DNA of 64,000 nt from CAYTGR01 sp964437445 (GTDB lineage: Bacteria > Chloroflexota > Anaerolineae > B4-G1 > SLSP01): the NCBI GenBank assembly GCA_964437445.1, contig CAYTGR010000021.1, positions 9,155 to 73,154 on the forward strand. The letters are read 5' to 3'. Positions 32,926-43,000 of this stretch are shown one piece after another. The notes beneath the pieces are model-generated. The model was not told the DNA's origin. It ran no database searches and saw nothing but the letters and a program-made list of their open reading frames with translations. The translations under genes and the position numbers were made by a program. Within the stretch, counting starts at the first letter, position 1, and each line of letters opens with the position of its first letter.

Positions 32926-35586
32926 ATGAATGAGCGTCCTGATCCTGATACCTTGCTGGCACGGGTGCAGGCCGAGGAGCAACAACCGACCCGCGGCCGG
33001 CTCAAAATTTTCCTTGGCTACGCGGCCGGGGTAGGCAAAACCTACGCGATGTTGGAGGCAGCCCACCAGCGGCAGGCCGAAGGTGTGGACGTGGTCGTGG
33101 CCTATGTGGAGACACACGGACGCGCCGAGACCGAGGCCCTGCTACAAGGGCTGGAGGTGCTCCCGCGCCGGCGCGTGGAGTATCGCGAGCTCGCCCTGTC
33201 GGAGCTGGATGTGGATGCAGTGTTAGCACGCCGGCCCCAGCTGGTCCTCATTGACGAACTGGCGCACACCAATGCGCCCGGCTCGCGCCACCTCAAACGG
33301 TATCAGGATGTAGCGGAACTGCTGAACAACGGGATTGATGTTTACACCACGCTCAACATCCAACACCTGGAAAGCCTCAACGATGTGGTGGCACAAATCA
33401 CGGGCGTCACGGTACGTGAGACGATCCCTGATCGGGTGTTGGACGCCGCCGCCGAACTGGAACTGGTGGACCTGCCCCCCGATGAATTGCTGCGGCGACT
33501 CCAAGACGGCAAGGTCTATGTGCCCGACCAGGCCGCACGCGCCATCCAGAAATTCTTCCGTGCCGGCAACCTCACCGCACTGCGGGAACTTGCCATGCGG
33601 CGCGCAGCTGAGCGGGTAGATGACCAGATGCTGGCCTATATGCAAACCCGCGCGATTCCAGGGCCCTGGCCGGCCAAGGACCACCTGCTGGTCTGCGTCA
33701 GCGTCAATGCCCTGGCCGAACGGCTCGTCCGTAGCGCCCGGCGACTGGCTGACGAATTGGACGCGACCTGGACAGTCATCTACGTGGAAACTTACGAACA
33801 TGCCCGACTCAAGCCGGCGACCAGAGAACAGATCACGCGCATCCTGCGCCTGGCCGAAGAGCTGGGCGGCCAAACCGTCACGTTGCCGGGACGCACGACG
33901 GCCGAGGCCGTTCTCGCGTATGCCTACCAGCACAACGTGACTAAAATCATCGTGGGGAAGCCCATCCATCCACGCTGGTATGAGGCGCTGCGCCGCCCGG
34001 TCGTGGACCAGCTCATCCACGCCAGCGGGCCCATTGACGTGTATGTCATCAGCGGAACGCCGGAAGCGCCCAAACTCCTGACCGCTGAGAACTGGTATCC
34101 CCATCGCCCGCTGGGGCGTTACCTGGGAAGCCTCCTGCTGGTCGGTGCCGGCATGGGGTTGAGTACATTAGTTTACAATTTCCTATCCCCCACTAACCTG
34201 GTGATGATTTACCTGCTCATGGTCGTCATCGCCGCGTTTTACCTGGGTCGCGGGCCGGCGTTGCTGGCCGCCATCCTCAGTGTCGTGGTCTTTGATTTCT
34301 TTTTCATACCTCCCTATTTCACCCTGGCCGTCTCGGATTCAGAATATCTGCTGACGTTTGTAGGACTGTTGGTGGTCGGGTTGGTGATCAGCAACCTGGC
34401 CGTGCGAGTCCGCGTCCAGGCGGAGGTAGCCGAGCATCGCGCGGTACAGACGGCGGAACTGTACACGCTCAGCCGGGACCTAGCTGTGACGCGCGACCTG
34501 GACGCGATTTTGCAGGCGGTGATCATCCACCTGGGGCAAACGTTTAGCCGCGACGTGGTCATTCTGCTCCCCACCGCCACCGGGATCCACCCCCGGGCCC
34601 TCAGCCCCGGCTTTGAACTGCACGAGAACGAATTGGCCGCAGCGAACTGGTCTTTTCAGCACGGTCAACCCGCCGGGCGTGGCACCGACACCCTCGCGGC
34701 GATTGGTGTGCATTACCTGCCGCTCAAAACCGCGCGGGGTGTGGTGGGCGTGCTGGGAGTGAAACCCACCGATCCGACCCAATACCTCACTTCCGACCAG
34801 CGGCAATTGTTGGAAGCGTTCGCCGGTCAAGCTGCGCTGGCGATTGAAAGGGCGCAGCTGGCCGAACAGGCGCACCAGGCCGAGCTGCTGCAGGCCACAG
34901 AAAAACTGCAAACAGCGCTGCTCAATTCCATCTCGCACGACCTGCGCACCCCCCTGGTCTCCATCACCGGCGCGCTCAGCAGCCTGCAGGAAGATGAAGA
35001 CCTGGACGAGACTGCGCGCGCCAACCTGGTAGAAAATGCCCGCGAAGAGGCCGAACGGCTCAACCGGCTGGTCGGCAACCTGTTGGATATGACGCGCATT
35101 GAAGCGGGCGTCCTGAAAGTGGCCCGCGAGCCGTGCGATGTGCTGGAGATCATCAGCGCGGCCTTGGAGCCGTTGACCGAGCGACTGCGCGGCCGGCCCG
35201 TGACCGTGGAGGCACCGCCGGAGCTGCCGCTGGTCCCGCTGGATTTTGTGCTAATGGCCCAGGTGCTGATCAACTTGCTGGACAATGCACTGAAATATTC
35301 GCCACCCACCACACCGCTCACAATCTCAGCCCAGCTGGCAGCGGATGAAATCGTGATCCAGGTAGCTGACCGGGGGATCGGCATTCCGCCGGAGGACTTG
35401 AACCATGTCTTTGACAAGTTTTTCCGGGTCCATCACCCGGGACAGGTCAGCGGCACCGGTTTGGGACTTTCCATCTGTAAGGGGATCGTGGAGGCGCACG
35501 GTGGGCGTATCAGCGCCCAAAATCGCACCGGCGGCGGCGTGATCATGACGGTAGCGCTGCCACTGCATCCCGTAGAGACTTCATAG
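32926..35586 (+). CDS. kdpD: KdpD, osmosensitive K+ channel sensor histidine kinase
   Basis: An 886-aa sensor kinase that controls kdp with KdpE. Order: KdpD sensor domain with Walker-A-like GYAAGVGKTYAM and LIDELAHTNAPGSRH, a Usp-like domain (~250-370, ending IVGKPIHPRW), four membrane helices (~400-500), a GAF-like domain (~520-650), HisKA (NSISHDLRTPLVSITGALSSL) and HATPase (NLLDNALKYSPP, GTGLGLSICKGIV). The ATG at 32926 has GGAGGG upstream. kdpE follows after 58 bases. Confidence 0.95.
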   Translation: MNERPDPDTLLARVQAEEQQPTRGRLKIFLGYAAGVGKTYAMLEAAHQRQAEGVDVVVAYVETHGRAETEALLQGLEVLPRRRVEYRELALSELDVDAVLARRPQLVLIDELAHTNAPGSRHLKRYQDVAELLNNGIDVYTTLNIQHLESLNDVVAQITGVTVRETIPDRVLDAAAELELVDLPPDELLRRLQDGKVYVPDQAARAIQKFFRAGNLTALRELAMRRAAERVDDQMLAYMQTRAIPGPWPAKDHLLVCVSVNALAERLVRSARRLADELDATWTVIYVETYEHARLKPATREQITRILRLAEELGGQTVTLPGRTTAEAVLAYAYQHNVTKIIVGKPIHPRWYEALRRPVVDQLIHASGPIDVYVISGTPEAPKLLTAENWYPHRPLGRYLGSLLLVGAGMGLSTLVYNFLSPTNLVMIYLLMVVIAAFYLGRGPALLAAILSVVVFDFFFIPPYFTLAVSDSEYLLTFVGLLVVGLVISNLAVRVRVQAEVAEHRAVQTAELYTLSRDLAVTRDLDAILQAVIIHLGQTFSRDVVILLPTATGIHPRALSPGFELHENELAAANWSFQHGQPAGRGTDTLAAIGVHYLPLKTARGVVGVLGVKPTDPTQYLTSDQRQLLEAFAGQAALAIERAQLAEQAHQAELLQATEKLQTALLNSISHDLRTPLVSITGALSSLQEDEDLDETARANLVENAREEAERLNRLVGNLLDMTRIEAGVLKVAREPCDVLEIISAALEPLTERLRGRPVTVEAPPELPLVPLDFVLMAQVLINLLDNALKYSPPTTPLTISAQLAADEIVIQVADRGIGIPPEDLNHVFDKFFRVHHPGQVSGTGLGLSICKGIVEAHGGRISAQNRTGGGVIMTVALPLHPVETS

Positions 35587-35644
35587 CACCTGCTCTGATT
35601 GCAGACTTGTTAACACCCAAAACCTTCAGCCAGGCGGTTAAGCA

Positions 35645-36337
35645 ATGACCGAAACTAACATCCGGGTATTAATTGTGGACGATGAACCGGCCATCCGGCG
35701 CTATCTGCGAGTCTCGCTGACCGCGCACGGGTACACCACCTTTGAGGCCGCTAATGGTCAGGCCGCCCTCTCCTCGCTGGTAGCCGACCGGCCCGACCTG
35801 GTGATCCTGGACTTAGGGTTGCCCGATCTGGACGGGATTGAAGTGACCCACCTGTTGCGGGAATGGACGCAGATCCCCATCATTATCCTTTCGGTCCGCG
35901 GTCAAGAGGCTGACAAAATCGCCGCGTTAGATGCCGGCGCCGACGATTACCTGACCAAACCCTTCAGCGCCGGCGAATTGCTGGCCCGGATGCGAGTGGC
36001 GCTCCGGCGTGCCGGTCAAGCGGCCGTGGAGGCGGTGTTCGTCAACGGGGAGCTCACCGTGGACCTGACGCGGCGACTGGTCACGATGGCCGGGCACGAA
36101 GTGCAGCTCACGCCGACAGAATATGACCTGCTGCGCATCCTGATCACCAACGCCGGCAAGGTACTCACCCATCACTATTTACTACGCGCCGTCTGGGGAA
36201 TGGGTTACGAACAGGAAATGCATCTGCTGCGTGTCAACATCAGCAACCTGCGCCGCAAGATTGAAACCGACCCGGCGCGTCCCCAGTACATCCTGACCGA
36301 ACCCGGTGTGGGGTACCGGTTGCGGGTTAATACGTGA
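35645..36337 (+). CDS. kdpE: KdpE, OmpR-family response regulator
   Basis: A 230-aa regulator. Receiver domain with acidic pair VDDEP, phospho-acceptor in VILDLGLPDLDG and conserved Lys in YLTKPF. Its C-terminal winged helix starts LTPTEYDLLRIL and ends RRKIETDPARPQYILTEPGVGYRL, typical of KdpE. It should activate kdpFABC; candidate sites lie at 27989-28124. Confidence 0.95.
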   Translation: MTETNIRVLIVDDEPAIRRYLRVSLTAHGYTTFEAANGQAALSSLVADRPDLVILDLGLPDLDGIEVTHLLREWTQIPIIILSVRGQEADKIAALDAGADDYLTKPFSAGELLARMRVALRRAGQAAVEAVFVNGELTVDLTRRLVTMAGHEVQLTPTEYDLLRILITNAGKVLTHHYLLRAVWGMGYEQEMHLLRVNISNLRRKIETDPARPQYILTEPGVGYRLRVNT

Positions 36338-36440
36338 CCACTCCTCCAGGTAGCCGGTTGATCCGGCCCCGGAGTGGCCTGAAGGCCGTTCCGCAATTGT
36401 TTGAAGTTCTCGCGGACATCCGGGAAACGCCTGCCAGGAA

Positions 36441-37931
36441 TCAAGGGCATGTTGGAGAACAATGCTTATCTAAGGCACGGTAGTCATCCAGCACCAGCTG
36501 AGACACCTTGACGGCAGAATCAACCGCCTGGTGGGTGCCCAGGCCAAAACCGCCGGCATCGCCGCCGACGTAGTACAACCCCGCCATCGGGGACCTGCCA
36601 CTCAGGCGCTCGTCGCCGTACTGCGTCACCGAAAGGGCCACCCCGTAATCCTCACCGCCCCTACCAGGCAGCACACTGTCACGCCCTAACCTGGAAATCT
36701 CTAAAGGGCCGAACGTTTCTTCTCGCTCAATGTGCTCCAGGATGTCCGGCTGCATCCTGACGGCAATCTTCTTGACCTGCGCGAGATACGGCTGGATATT
36801 GACGCCCGGATCGCCTAAACAAGACATACAGGCATACACAATTTGCTTGCCTTCAGGGGCCAGGCCAGGATACAGCGAAGTGGTACCCAGGTAGACGTAG
36901 GAATGCTCAGGGAACTGACCACGTTCCATATTCTCAAAATCAGCGCGGGTGGAGACGCTGTTATAGGTGATATAGACGTTCATGGGGGAAGTGAGCAATG
37001 GTCTGTCCAAAAACCAGCGATACCCCACGTTGGCCAGGTTCATCTCCAGGCCCTCAACCCAGGCGACATACTCAGGGTCAAACTTCTCCCTGCCAATCAG
37101 CTTCAAAACCGTGGGCTGGATGCCGGCATTACTGATAACGATAGGGGCGCTATAGACCATCCCCCCGGCCTCAACCCCCGTGACGTGGCCCTGGTCAACC
37201 AGGATTCTCTCAACCCTGGTTTTGAACAAAACCGTGCCGCCATACCTTTCCACCGCACGGGCGAACCCCTGAAATACGGTTCCTATGCCGCCCTGATAAT
37301 ATCGCCCACCGCCCCAGGCCGCAGTTTGCTGGACGGCGCGGATCATGGCGGCCGCGCTCACCCGGTCAGGGGGTGCTTCAAAATAGCCCTCGGTATAAAC
37401 CGAGAGCAGGTAAGACTTGAGGCTTTGCGGCAGGTGGTAACCATCTATGAAATCCAGCGCCGATGTCCCGGCCAGCCGGTCCAGTTGCTCCGGCTTCATG
37501 GAAACCATCCGGGCAAAGATCCGCAGGAATTGAAAGAACCCCACCCAGCTCAGCCCCAACAACCTTCTGAACCCCCACGGGGAAGGGCTCCCATAGGGTA
37601 TTTCCAGCGTGCGGATTTCCCCGGTGGGCAACTCAAAATAGAACCTCCCCACCGGGTCCGGATAGATGACTTTCACCTCGTTTTCCAACTCCAGATCGCG
37701 AATCAGGCTTTCAAACAACGAGTTGCGGGAGGGTACGGCATTGATCGGGAACAGCTCATAAGAAAACCCGTCCCGCTGGATCGTCAACATCTTGCCGCCG
37801 GCCGTCGCGTTCTTATCCATCAGCAAGACGTGCAAACCGGCTTTGGCCAGCAGGGCGGCGCTGGCGCTGCCGCCAGGGCCGGCTCCAACCACAATGGCAT
37901 CGTAGGGGCTATGGTCTGCTGTTGTCATCAT
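36441..37931 (-). CDS. FAD-dependent phytoene desaturase-like oxidoreductase
   Basis: A 496-aa flavoprotein of the CrtI/CrtISO/NAD(P)-FAD amine-oxidase class. The N-terminal dinucleotide fold is clear: DAIVVGAGPGGSASAALLAKAGLHVLLMDK, with GGKMLT and C-terminal GLYYVGGDAGGFGLGTHQAVDSA. The substrate could be a carotenoid, retinoid-like or other isoprenoid. It is the second gene of an operon with a CrtC/AttH-type protein 48 bases upstream, but no phytoene synthase or other crt gene is present, so a carotenoid role is unproven. Confidence 0.75.
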   Translation of the reverse strand: MMTTADHSPYDAIVVGAGPGGSASAALLAKAGLHVLLMDKNATAGGKMLTIQRDGFSYELFPINAVPSRNSLFESLIRDLELENEVKVIYPDPVGRFYFELPTGEIRTLEIPYGSPSPWGFRRLLGLSWVGFFQFLRIFARMVSMKPEQLDRLAGTSALDFIDGYHLPQSLKSYLLSVYTEGYFEAPPDRVSAAAMIRAVQQTAAWGGGRYYQGGIGTVFQGFARAVERYGGTVLFKTRVERILVDQGHVTGVEAGGMVYSAPIVISNAGIQPTVLKLIGREKFDPEYVAWVEGLEMNLANVGYRWFLDRPLLTSPMNVYITYNSVSTRADFENMERGQFPEHSYVYLGTTSLYPGLAPEGKQIVYACMSCLGDPGVNIQPYLAQVKKIAVRMQPDILEHIEREETFGPLEISRLGRDSVLPGRGGEDYGVALSVTQYGDERLSGRSPMAGLYYVGGDAGGFGLGTHQAVDSAVKVSQLVLDDYRALDKHCSPTCP

Positions 37932-37979
37932 CGCTTTTCTTCCTTGACCAAAACCAAAGATCTAACTTAACCGCCCGCC

Positions 37980-38954
37980 TCATTCCACCCTGGTAAACAT
38001 ACGCAAGGGGAATTTTTCGTTATAGACGCCGGGTAGCAGCTCCACAAAACAGAGACCAACCTGCTGACCCTCCAAGGTGTAGATTCCTGCCAGCTGCTCA
38101 AAATAGGCCAGATTCACCTGCCCCTTCAACAGCGGCCGGATGGTGTAATGTTCATCTTTCAGCCCGGGGACCTCCAAAGTCCAACCGGTAGAGAATTTCA
38201 TCGCGTTAACCGTCACAAAATCCAATGGCTTGATGGTGTAGTGGGTCAGGCGCGTGGCTTCACCTTGCCTGGGGATGTAGGTGCCATCCTGATAATGGCT
38301 CTGGGGGAAGGTAAATAGCATCATTTCCTCGTCGTCAAAGAACCGCAGTGAGAACCATTCCCAATGGGTTTTTCTGTCCATGATGCTGTACGGCCCGCCC
38401 TGCTTGTCAAACCAGGATTTGCCTTTTACCGTGCCGGGACTCCCCCTCAGAGTCATCGTGCCCACGGTGGGCATATTGGTATAGGAGTAGTACAGGGTGG
38501 TCTCCTTGGGTTCATCCACCCCCATGCGCAATACCCCGTGGTCGCAATGCCAGCAGGCACCCTTGCCGTAAGCGAGCTCCAGATCCAGCGTAAAATCCGG
38601 GTGGCGGCTGGTGAGGTGCATCCCCTCTGCGCCCTTTGTAATTTGGGCAAGGTCCCCAAACCGGACGGTCTTCCTGTCAATGGTGATAGCGCTGCTGGTT
38701 AAGGCGGTCCTCTGGGAGTAGATGTGTTGGCCGGTAGAGAAATCCGTCAGTGCCAGCATGAGAACATGGGGAGTTAATAAACGCAGCAAAGGAGTGCGGA
38801 TCAAGGTGAACTGAAAGGAGAACATCTTCCCGGCTGCATCGGAAAAATAGCCGGTGGCATACCACCACTCGGAGGTCTTTTTGTGGCAACCCCATTCTTC
38901 TTCAAAACTGCCGTGGTCATACGTACGGTAGGGAATTGCAGTTATTTTAGCCAT
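37980..38954 (-). CDS. CrtC/AttH lipocalin-like protein
   Basis: A 324-aa protein of the carotenoid 1,2-hydratase (CrtC)/AttH family, a double lipocalin-like barrel. The family opening TSEWWYATGYF and FSFQFTLIRTPL are visible, then YYSYTNMPTVGTMTLRG, GGPYSIMDRKTHWEWFSLRF and a barrel-closing C-terminus. No signal peptide. CrtC hydrates terminal double bonds of carotenoids; other members act on different lipids. It is first in a two-gene operon under a perfect TTGACA-17-TATAAT promoter, divergent from a TetR regulator that may control it. Confidence 0.75.
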   Translation of the reverse strand: MAKITAIPYRTYDHGSFEEEWGCHKKTSEWWYATGYFSDAAGKMFSFQFTLIRTPLLRLLTPHVLMLALTDFSTGQHIYSQRTALTSSAITIDRKTVRFGDLAQITKGAEGMHLTSRHPDFTLDLELAYGKGACWHCDHGVLRMGVDEPKETTLYYSYTNMPTVGTMTLRGSPGTVKGKSWFDKQGGPYSIMDRKTHWEWFSLRFFDDEEMMLFTFPQSHYQDGTYIPRQGEATRLTHYTIKPLDFVTVNAMKFSTGWTLEVPGLKDEHYTIRPLLKGQVNLAYFEQLAGIYTLEGQQVGLCFVELLPGVYNEKFPLRMFTRVE

Positions 38955-38995
38955 ACCGGAACCGTTCTCCCCTCCCCTAAAGATTAGACAGAGTG

Positions 38996-39024
38996 TTGAT
39001 TTTATGATATATGTGGATTATAAT
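38996..39024 (+). promoter_or_regulatory. Promoter of the TetR gene
   Basis: TTGATT (38996-39001), 17-base spacer, TATAAT (39019-39024). Its -10 overlaps the -10 of the divergent promoter. Confidence 0.6.
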
Positions 39025-39045
39025 GACGCCGTGTTTGCCTGTCAA
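39017..39045 (-). promoter_or_regulatory. Perfect consensus promoter of the CrtC-like/desaturase operon
   Basis: TTGACA (39045-39040), 17-base spacer, TATAAT (39022-39017) on the minus strand. The shared ATTATAAT core means both divergent promoters cannot be opened at once. Confidence 0.8.
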
Positions 39046-39062
39046 CCACTAAAATGGCCGAT

Positions 39063-39102
39063 AGTGTACGATTCGCAACATTTCGTAAGCGATTTGTACA
39101 CT
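39063..39102. promoter_or_regulatory. 40-bp imperfect palindrome in the TetR leader (candidate operator)
   Basis: AGTGTACGATTCGC, 12 bases, GCGATTTGTACACT. Twelve of fourteen arm positions pair. It lies between the TetR promoter and its preferred start at 39147, and just upstream of the divergent -35, so one TetR-type protein could control both units. Confidence 0.6.
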
Positions 39103-39146
39103 CCGAACCGGAAAAGCGTCATGAATACCGGGAGGCGATCGAGCAA

Positions 39147-39719
39147 ATGGATAAACCCAACCGAAGGGTGAGATACACCAAAATGGTGCTGCGGCAAAGC
39201 CTGCTTCAGCTGATGGAAACACGGCCGATCAACAAAATCACGGTCACGGATATCTGTGCCCTGGCAGATATCAACCGGGGGACCTTCTACGCCTATTATG
39301 CTGATCCCTATGACCTGCTCTCACAAATTGAGCAGGAGCTGTATGAGGCAATCCGGCAGTCGCTCGAAAAATCCCTGCATGAGAAAACCACCTCCACCCT
39401 GCTGTGTGACATTTTTGTGGCCATCGCGGAAAACAGCGACCTCTGCAAAATCCTGTTTAGCGAGTTTGGCGACAAAGCGTTCATCCGAAAAATCGTCTAC
39501 ATCGCCCACGACAGGAGCATCGCAGAATGGCAAGCGCTGGCCAGGGATGCACCCGCCTCGCAGCTGGAGGCGCTGTATGCATTTACCGCTCACGGCAGCG
39601 CCGGGGTGATTGAAAATTGGGTGAAAACCGGTATGCGGGAAAGTCCGCAAGAAATCGCCAGGCTGGTGGAAGTGTTGAGCAATCAGGGGTTGCAGGCCTT
39701 TTTTGAAAGGAATTCATAA
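39147..39719 (+). CDS. TetR/AcrR-family regulator
   Basis: A 190-aa repressor-type regulator. The N-terminal HTH reads RRVRYTKMVLRQSLLQLMETRPINKITVTDICALADINRGTFYAYYADPYDLL (given here as family landmarks: ITVTDIC and NRGTFYAYY). The C-terminal ligand domain is helical. I choose MDKPNRR at 39147 because family members start there and because the upstream in-frame stretch from 39054 contains a 40-bp palindrome. It probably controls the divergent CrtC-like/desaturase operon and itself. Ligand unknown. Confidence 0.85.
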   Translation: MDKPNRRVRYTKMVLRQSLLQLMETRPINKITVTDICALADINRGTFYAYYADPYDLLSQIEQELYEAIRQSLEKSLHEKTTSTLLCDIFVAIAENSDLCKILFSEFGDKAFIRKIVYIAHDRSIAEWQALARDAPASQLEALYAFTAHGSAGVIENWVKTGMRESPQEIARLVEVLSNQGLQAFFERNS

Positions 39720-39804
39720 TTCATTTTGCACATTACCCGACGGCCGGCAAGGGTGCTAAGGGGAAAAGCGATCTCGTCTCAGCGGTGCCCGCCCCTCACC
39801 GCTG

Positions 39805-39841
39805 CCAGAAAACACCAGCGGCCCGGGGTGAGCCGGGCCGC
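39805..39841 (-). terminator. Terminator of tRNA-Phe
   Basis: Minus strand GCGGCCCGG-loop-CCGGGCCGC (39841-39818), a perfect 9-bp GC stem, followed by TGGTGTTTTCTGG. It is 17 bases past the tRNA 3' end. Confidence 0.6.
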
Positions 39842-39858
39842 ATTGTGCTGATGCTGAG

Positions 39859-39932
39859 TGCCGAGGGCCGGAATTGAACCGGCGACACAGGGATTTTCAG
39901 TCCCCTGCTCTACCGAACTGAGCTACCTCGGC
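39859..39932 (-). tRNA. tRNA-Phe (anticodon GAA)
   Basis: A 74-nt cloverleaf on the minus strand. Acceptor GCCGAGG pairs CCTCGGC with discriminator A; D-arm GCTC/GAGC; anticodon stem GGGGA/TCCCT with loop CTGAAAA, giving GAA; variable GTGTC; T-arm GCCGG/CCGGC with loop TTCAATT. CCA is not encoded. Confidence 0.97.
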
Positions 39933-39944
39933 AACCTGACCGCT

Positions 39945-39972
39945 ATTGTATCTGAAGCAACGGAATTGTCAA
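39945..39972 (-). promoter_or_regulatory. Promoter of tRNA-Phe
   Basis: TTGACA (39972-39967), 16-base spacer, TACAAT (39950-39945), 12 bases before the tRNA 5' end. Confidence 0.7.
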
Positions 39973-39973
39973 G

Positions 39974-40001
39974 TTGCGCCCCACAGACATTGCACTATAC
40001 T
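39974..40001 (+). promoter_or_regulatory. Candidate promoter for the multi-sensor kinase
   Basis: TTGCGC (39974-39979), 16-base spacer, TATACT (39996-40001), 72 bases before the start at 40074. Confidence 0.45.
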
Positions 40002-40073
40002 GCAAGGCAAAAGACTGTCCTGACCGAATAAAAAAACAACGCAGCAACTACGAGACAAGCAGAGGCAAGCAAC

Positions 40074-43000
40074 GTGAACACGGACACCAATCCTACCGTC
40101 AATGAAATTTCGGGAGACCACATCCTGGTGGCTGGAGTCAGCACCGGCAGCACGAAGATCATCATCCGTGCGTTGACCCAGGCCGGCTACCAGATCACGC
40201 TCGGCCGCACGGCCTCCGACGTCTGGGACCGCCTGGAAGTCGGACTGGCCGGCGAGCGGCCGCCGGTAGCCCTGTTGTTGCTGGATCTAACCGCGTCGAC
40301 CCTGGACGGCCTGGAATTGCTTCAGCATCTACGCGCCGATCCCCGGCTTGCCCCGTTACCCATCGTGGCGGTCAGCAGCGACCAGGACCAGGAGGCTCAA
40401 TCGCGGCTCCTCCAGGCAGGGGTTAACGATTATGTTTTGAAACCCCTGCGGCCAGCGGAGCTGCTGGCCCGGCTCAAGGCCGTGCTCCAATGGAAACGGG
40501 CCGAACGCGCTTCGCAAAACCGGCTGGAACGGTTAGTGGAGGCCGGCCGGCTGCTCCTTTCCACATTGGACCTGGATGAAGTGCTGCGGCGTATCCTGGA
40601 AATTATGGAGGCCGAACTGGACGCCGAGGCCGGCTCGGTTTGGCTGCCGGCACCGGATGGCAGCCTGGTCTGCTATGTCGCGGTCAAGGGAGGGGAGGAG
40701 CGCATCGTTGGAATGCGCATTGAGCCCGGTCAGGGCATCGCCGGCTGGGTCCTGCAACACCAACAGGCCACCTTAGTGTCCGACGCCCAGGACGATTCCC
40801 GCTTTTACCGCCGCTCCGACGAGGTGAGCCGGTTCCGCACCCGCAGCGTGGCGGCGGTGCCCATGGTCGTCAAAGGGGTCGGCATCGGCGTGCTGGAAGC
40901 AGTCAACAAACGGCAGGGCACTTTCCTGCCGGCCGACCTGGCCTGGCTGGAGGCACTGGTCCCCCTGGCGACCGCGGCCATTGAGAACGCGCGGCTCTTC
41001 CGCCATGAGCAACGCACGGCCCGCTATCTCCATGCCCTCAATCAGGCCGTCTCCACCGCTTCGGTCGGCCTGCACCTGGAGCAGATCCCCGCCGCCGTCG
41101 TCCAGGCCTTAGTCCAGGAGTGTGGCCTGGCCCATGCCGGCCTCTGGCTGGCCCCGGCTCCGGGCGCGCCGCTCGCACTCCAGGCCGTGGCCAGCACGCT
41201 CTCCGATATGAGCGCTTCCCCCACCGAGATTCCCCCCTATGTGGAAGCCGTCGTCAACGAAGAACGCCCCATCATCCTCAACCAGATTGAGGACGAGCCG
41301 GAAAAAACCTACCGCTGGACCCAGGAACGCGGCCTGGTAGCCTTCGCCGGTTATCCCCTGTTAAGGGGCAAACAGCTGCGTGGCGTCCTGGCGCTCTTCA
41401 GCACCGAGCCGCTGGAAGCCGAAACGTTGGATATGTTGGAAATCTTCGCCCGCGAGCTCGCCGTGAGCTTAGAAAATACGGACCTGCTGCGCCAGGTCCA
41501 GCGCCGCAACCACGAGCTCACCACCTCCCATCGCATTGCGGAAATCGCCTTCCAGGCCAGCTCGTTTGAAGTGGCCGGCCAGGCCATCATTCAGGAAATC
41601 AGTACCGCCCTGGAATTCCCGTTTGCAGCGATTGAACTTTACAATCCCGCCCGCCAAACCATGGTCTTCAAATGGGCCCAGGGTTTCAAACTGCCGTTGG
41701 AGATACCGGTTAGCCGGTCGCCGTCTGGCTTAGTGGCCCAGACCGGACGCTTGTTTTTCCAATCCAACCTGCAAAAAACCACCCATCTCCACGAGGCACT
41801 CCGCCGGACCAGGGCAAACACTTACATCGGCCTGCCGATGATTGTGGACCAGGAGGTGATCGGCGTCTTAAGCCTGATCCATACCGAGAGCATCCAGGCC
41901 GACGAGCGATTTCTCCAATGGGCCGCGGGGCTGGCCAACTACCTGGGGGCCCTGATCAAACGGCATCAGGCCGAAATGGCCCTGCAAGAGAGCGAACAAA
42001 AATTCCGCACCTTCACGGAAAACACCACCGCCGCGATCCTGATCCATCAAGGGGGCAAATGCCTCTACGTCAACGCGGCCCTGGCTACCATCACCGGCTA
42101 TTTCCTGGAAGACCTGTACGCGCTCAACTTCTGGGAGCTGATCCATCCCGAGCAGCGGGAAGCCATCAAGGCCCGTTCATTGGCGCAGCTGCGCGGGCAG
42201 CCAGAGCAGAGCCGCTATGAGACCAAAATCATTACCCAATCCGGGCAAGAACGATGGATAGATTTGACGACCGACCTCATCTCATACGAAGGCCGGCCGG
42301 CCGTCTTGTGGACCTTCCAGGACATCACCGGGCATAAACAACTGGAGGCCGCGCTCCAGGAATCCCAAATGCGCTACCAGGCCATTTCCGAGCTGACCTC
42401 CGATTATGCTTACGCACTTCGGCTGGGGCCGGACCATTTCACAATAGAATGGATCAGCGGAGCTTTCCAGCGGGCCAGTGGGCTGGCGGACGAGAAATTG
42501 CTTGATCTGGAGAGTTTGCTGGAGCTGGTATACCCTGAAGATAGGCCGGCGGCCATCCAACAGTTCCGCACCACCCGCACCGGACAATCCACGGTAGCCG
42601 AGCTGCGCTTCGTCCTCCCAACCGGCGAACTGCGCATCCTGCGCAACCATCAAAGCCCGGTTTGGGACCCCCTCCACCAGCACGTCGTGCAGATCTACGG
42701 AGCGGCGCAAGATATCACCGTGCACAAGCAAATGGAAGCCGAACAGCTGCGATTTACCGCCCAGCTGCGCGCCGCCGCCGACCTGGTAGAACAGATCAAC
42801 GGCATTCTGGACCCTCAACAGCTACTCCCTGAAGTGGTCACCCAACTGCGCACCCGTTTTGGCTTCCCCCAAGTCGCGCTCTACCTGCTGGACCCGGAGA
42901 CAGAACGTCTCACCCTGCATGTGATCAGTGTCACCGGTGACTCGGCCGCCGGTTATCCCGGAGCAGAGCTCCCCGCCGTTACCGAGACCCTTATGCAGGC

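Noticed and set aside
39054..39146. Longer start for the TetR protein
   Set aside because: The extension is encoded by a palindromic operator-like sequence and the family N-terminus begins at 39147.
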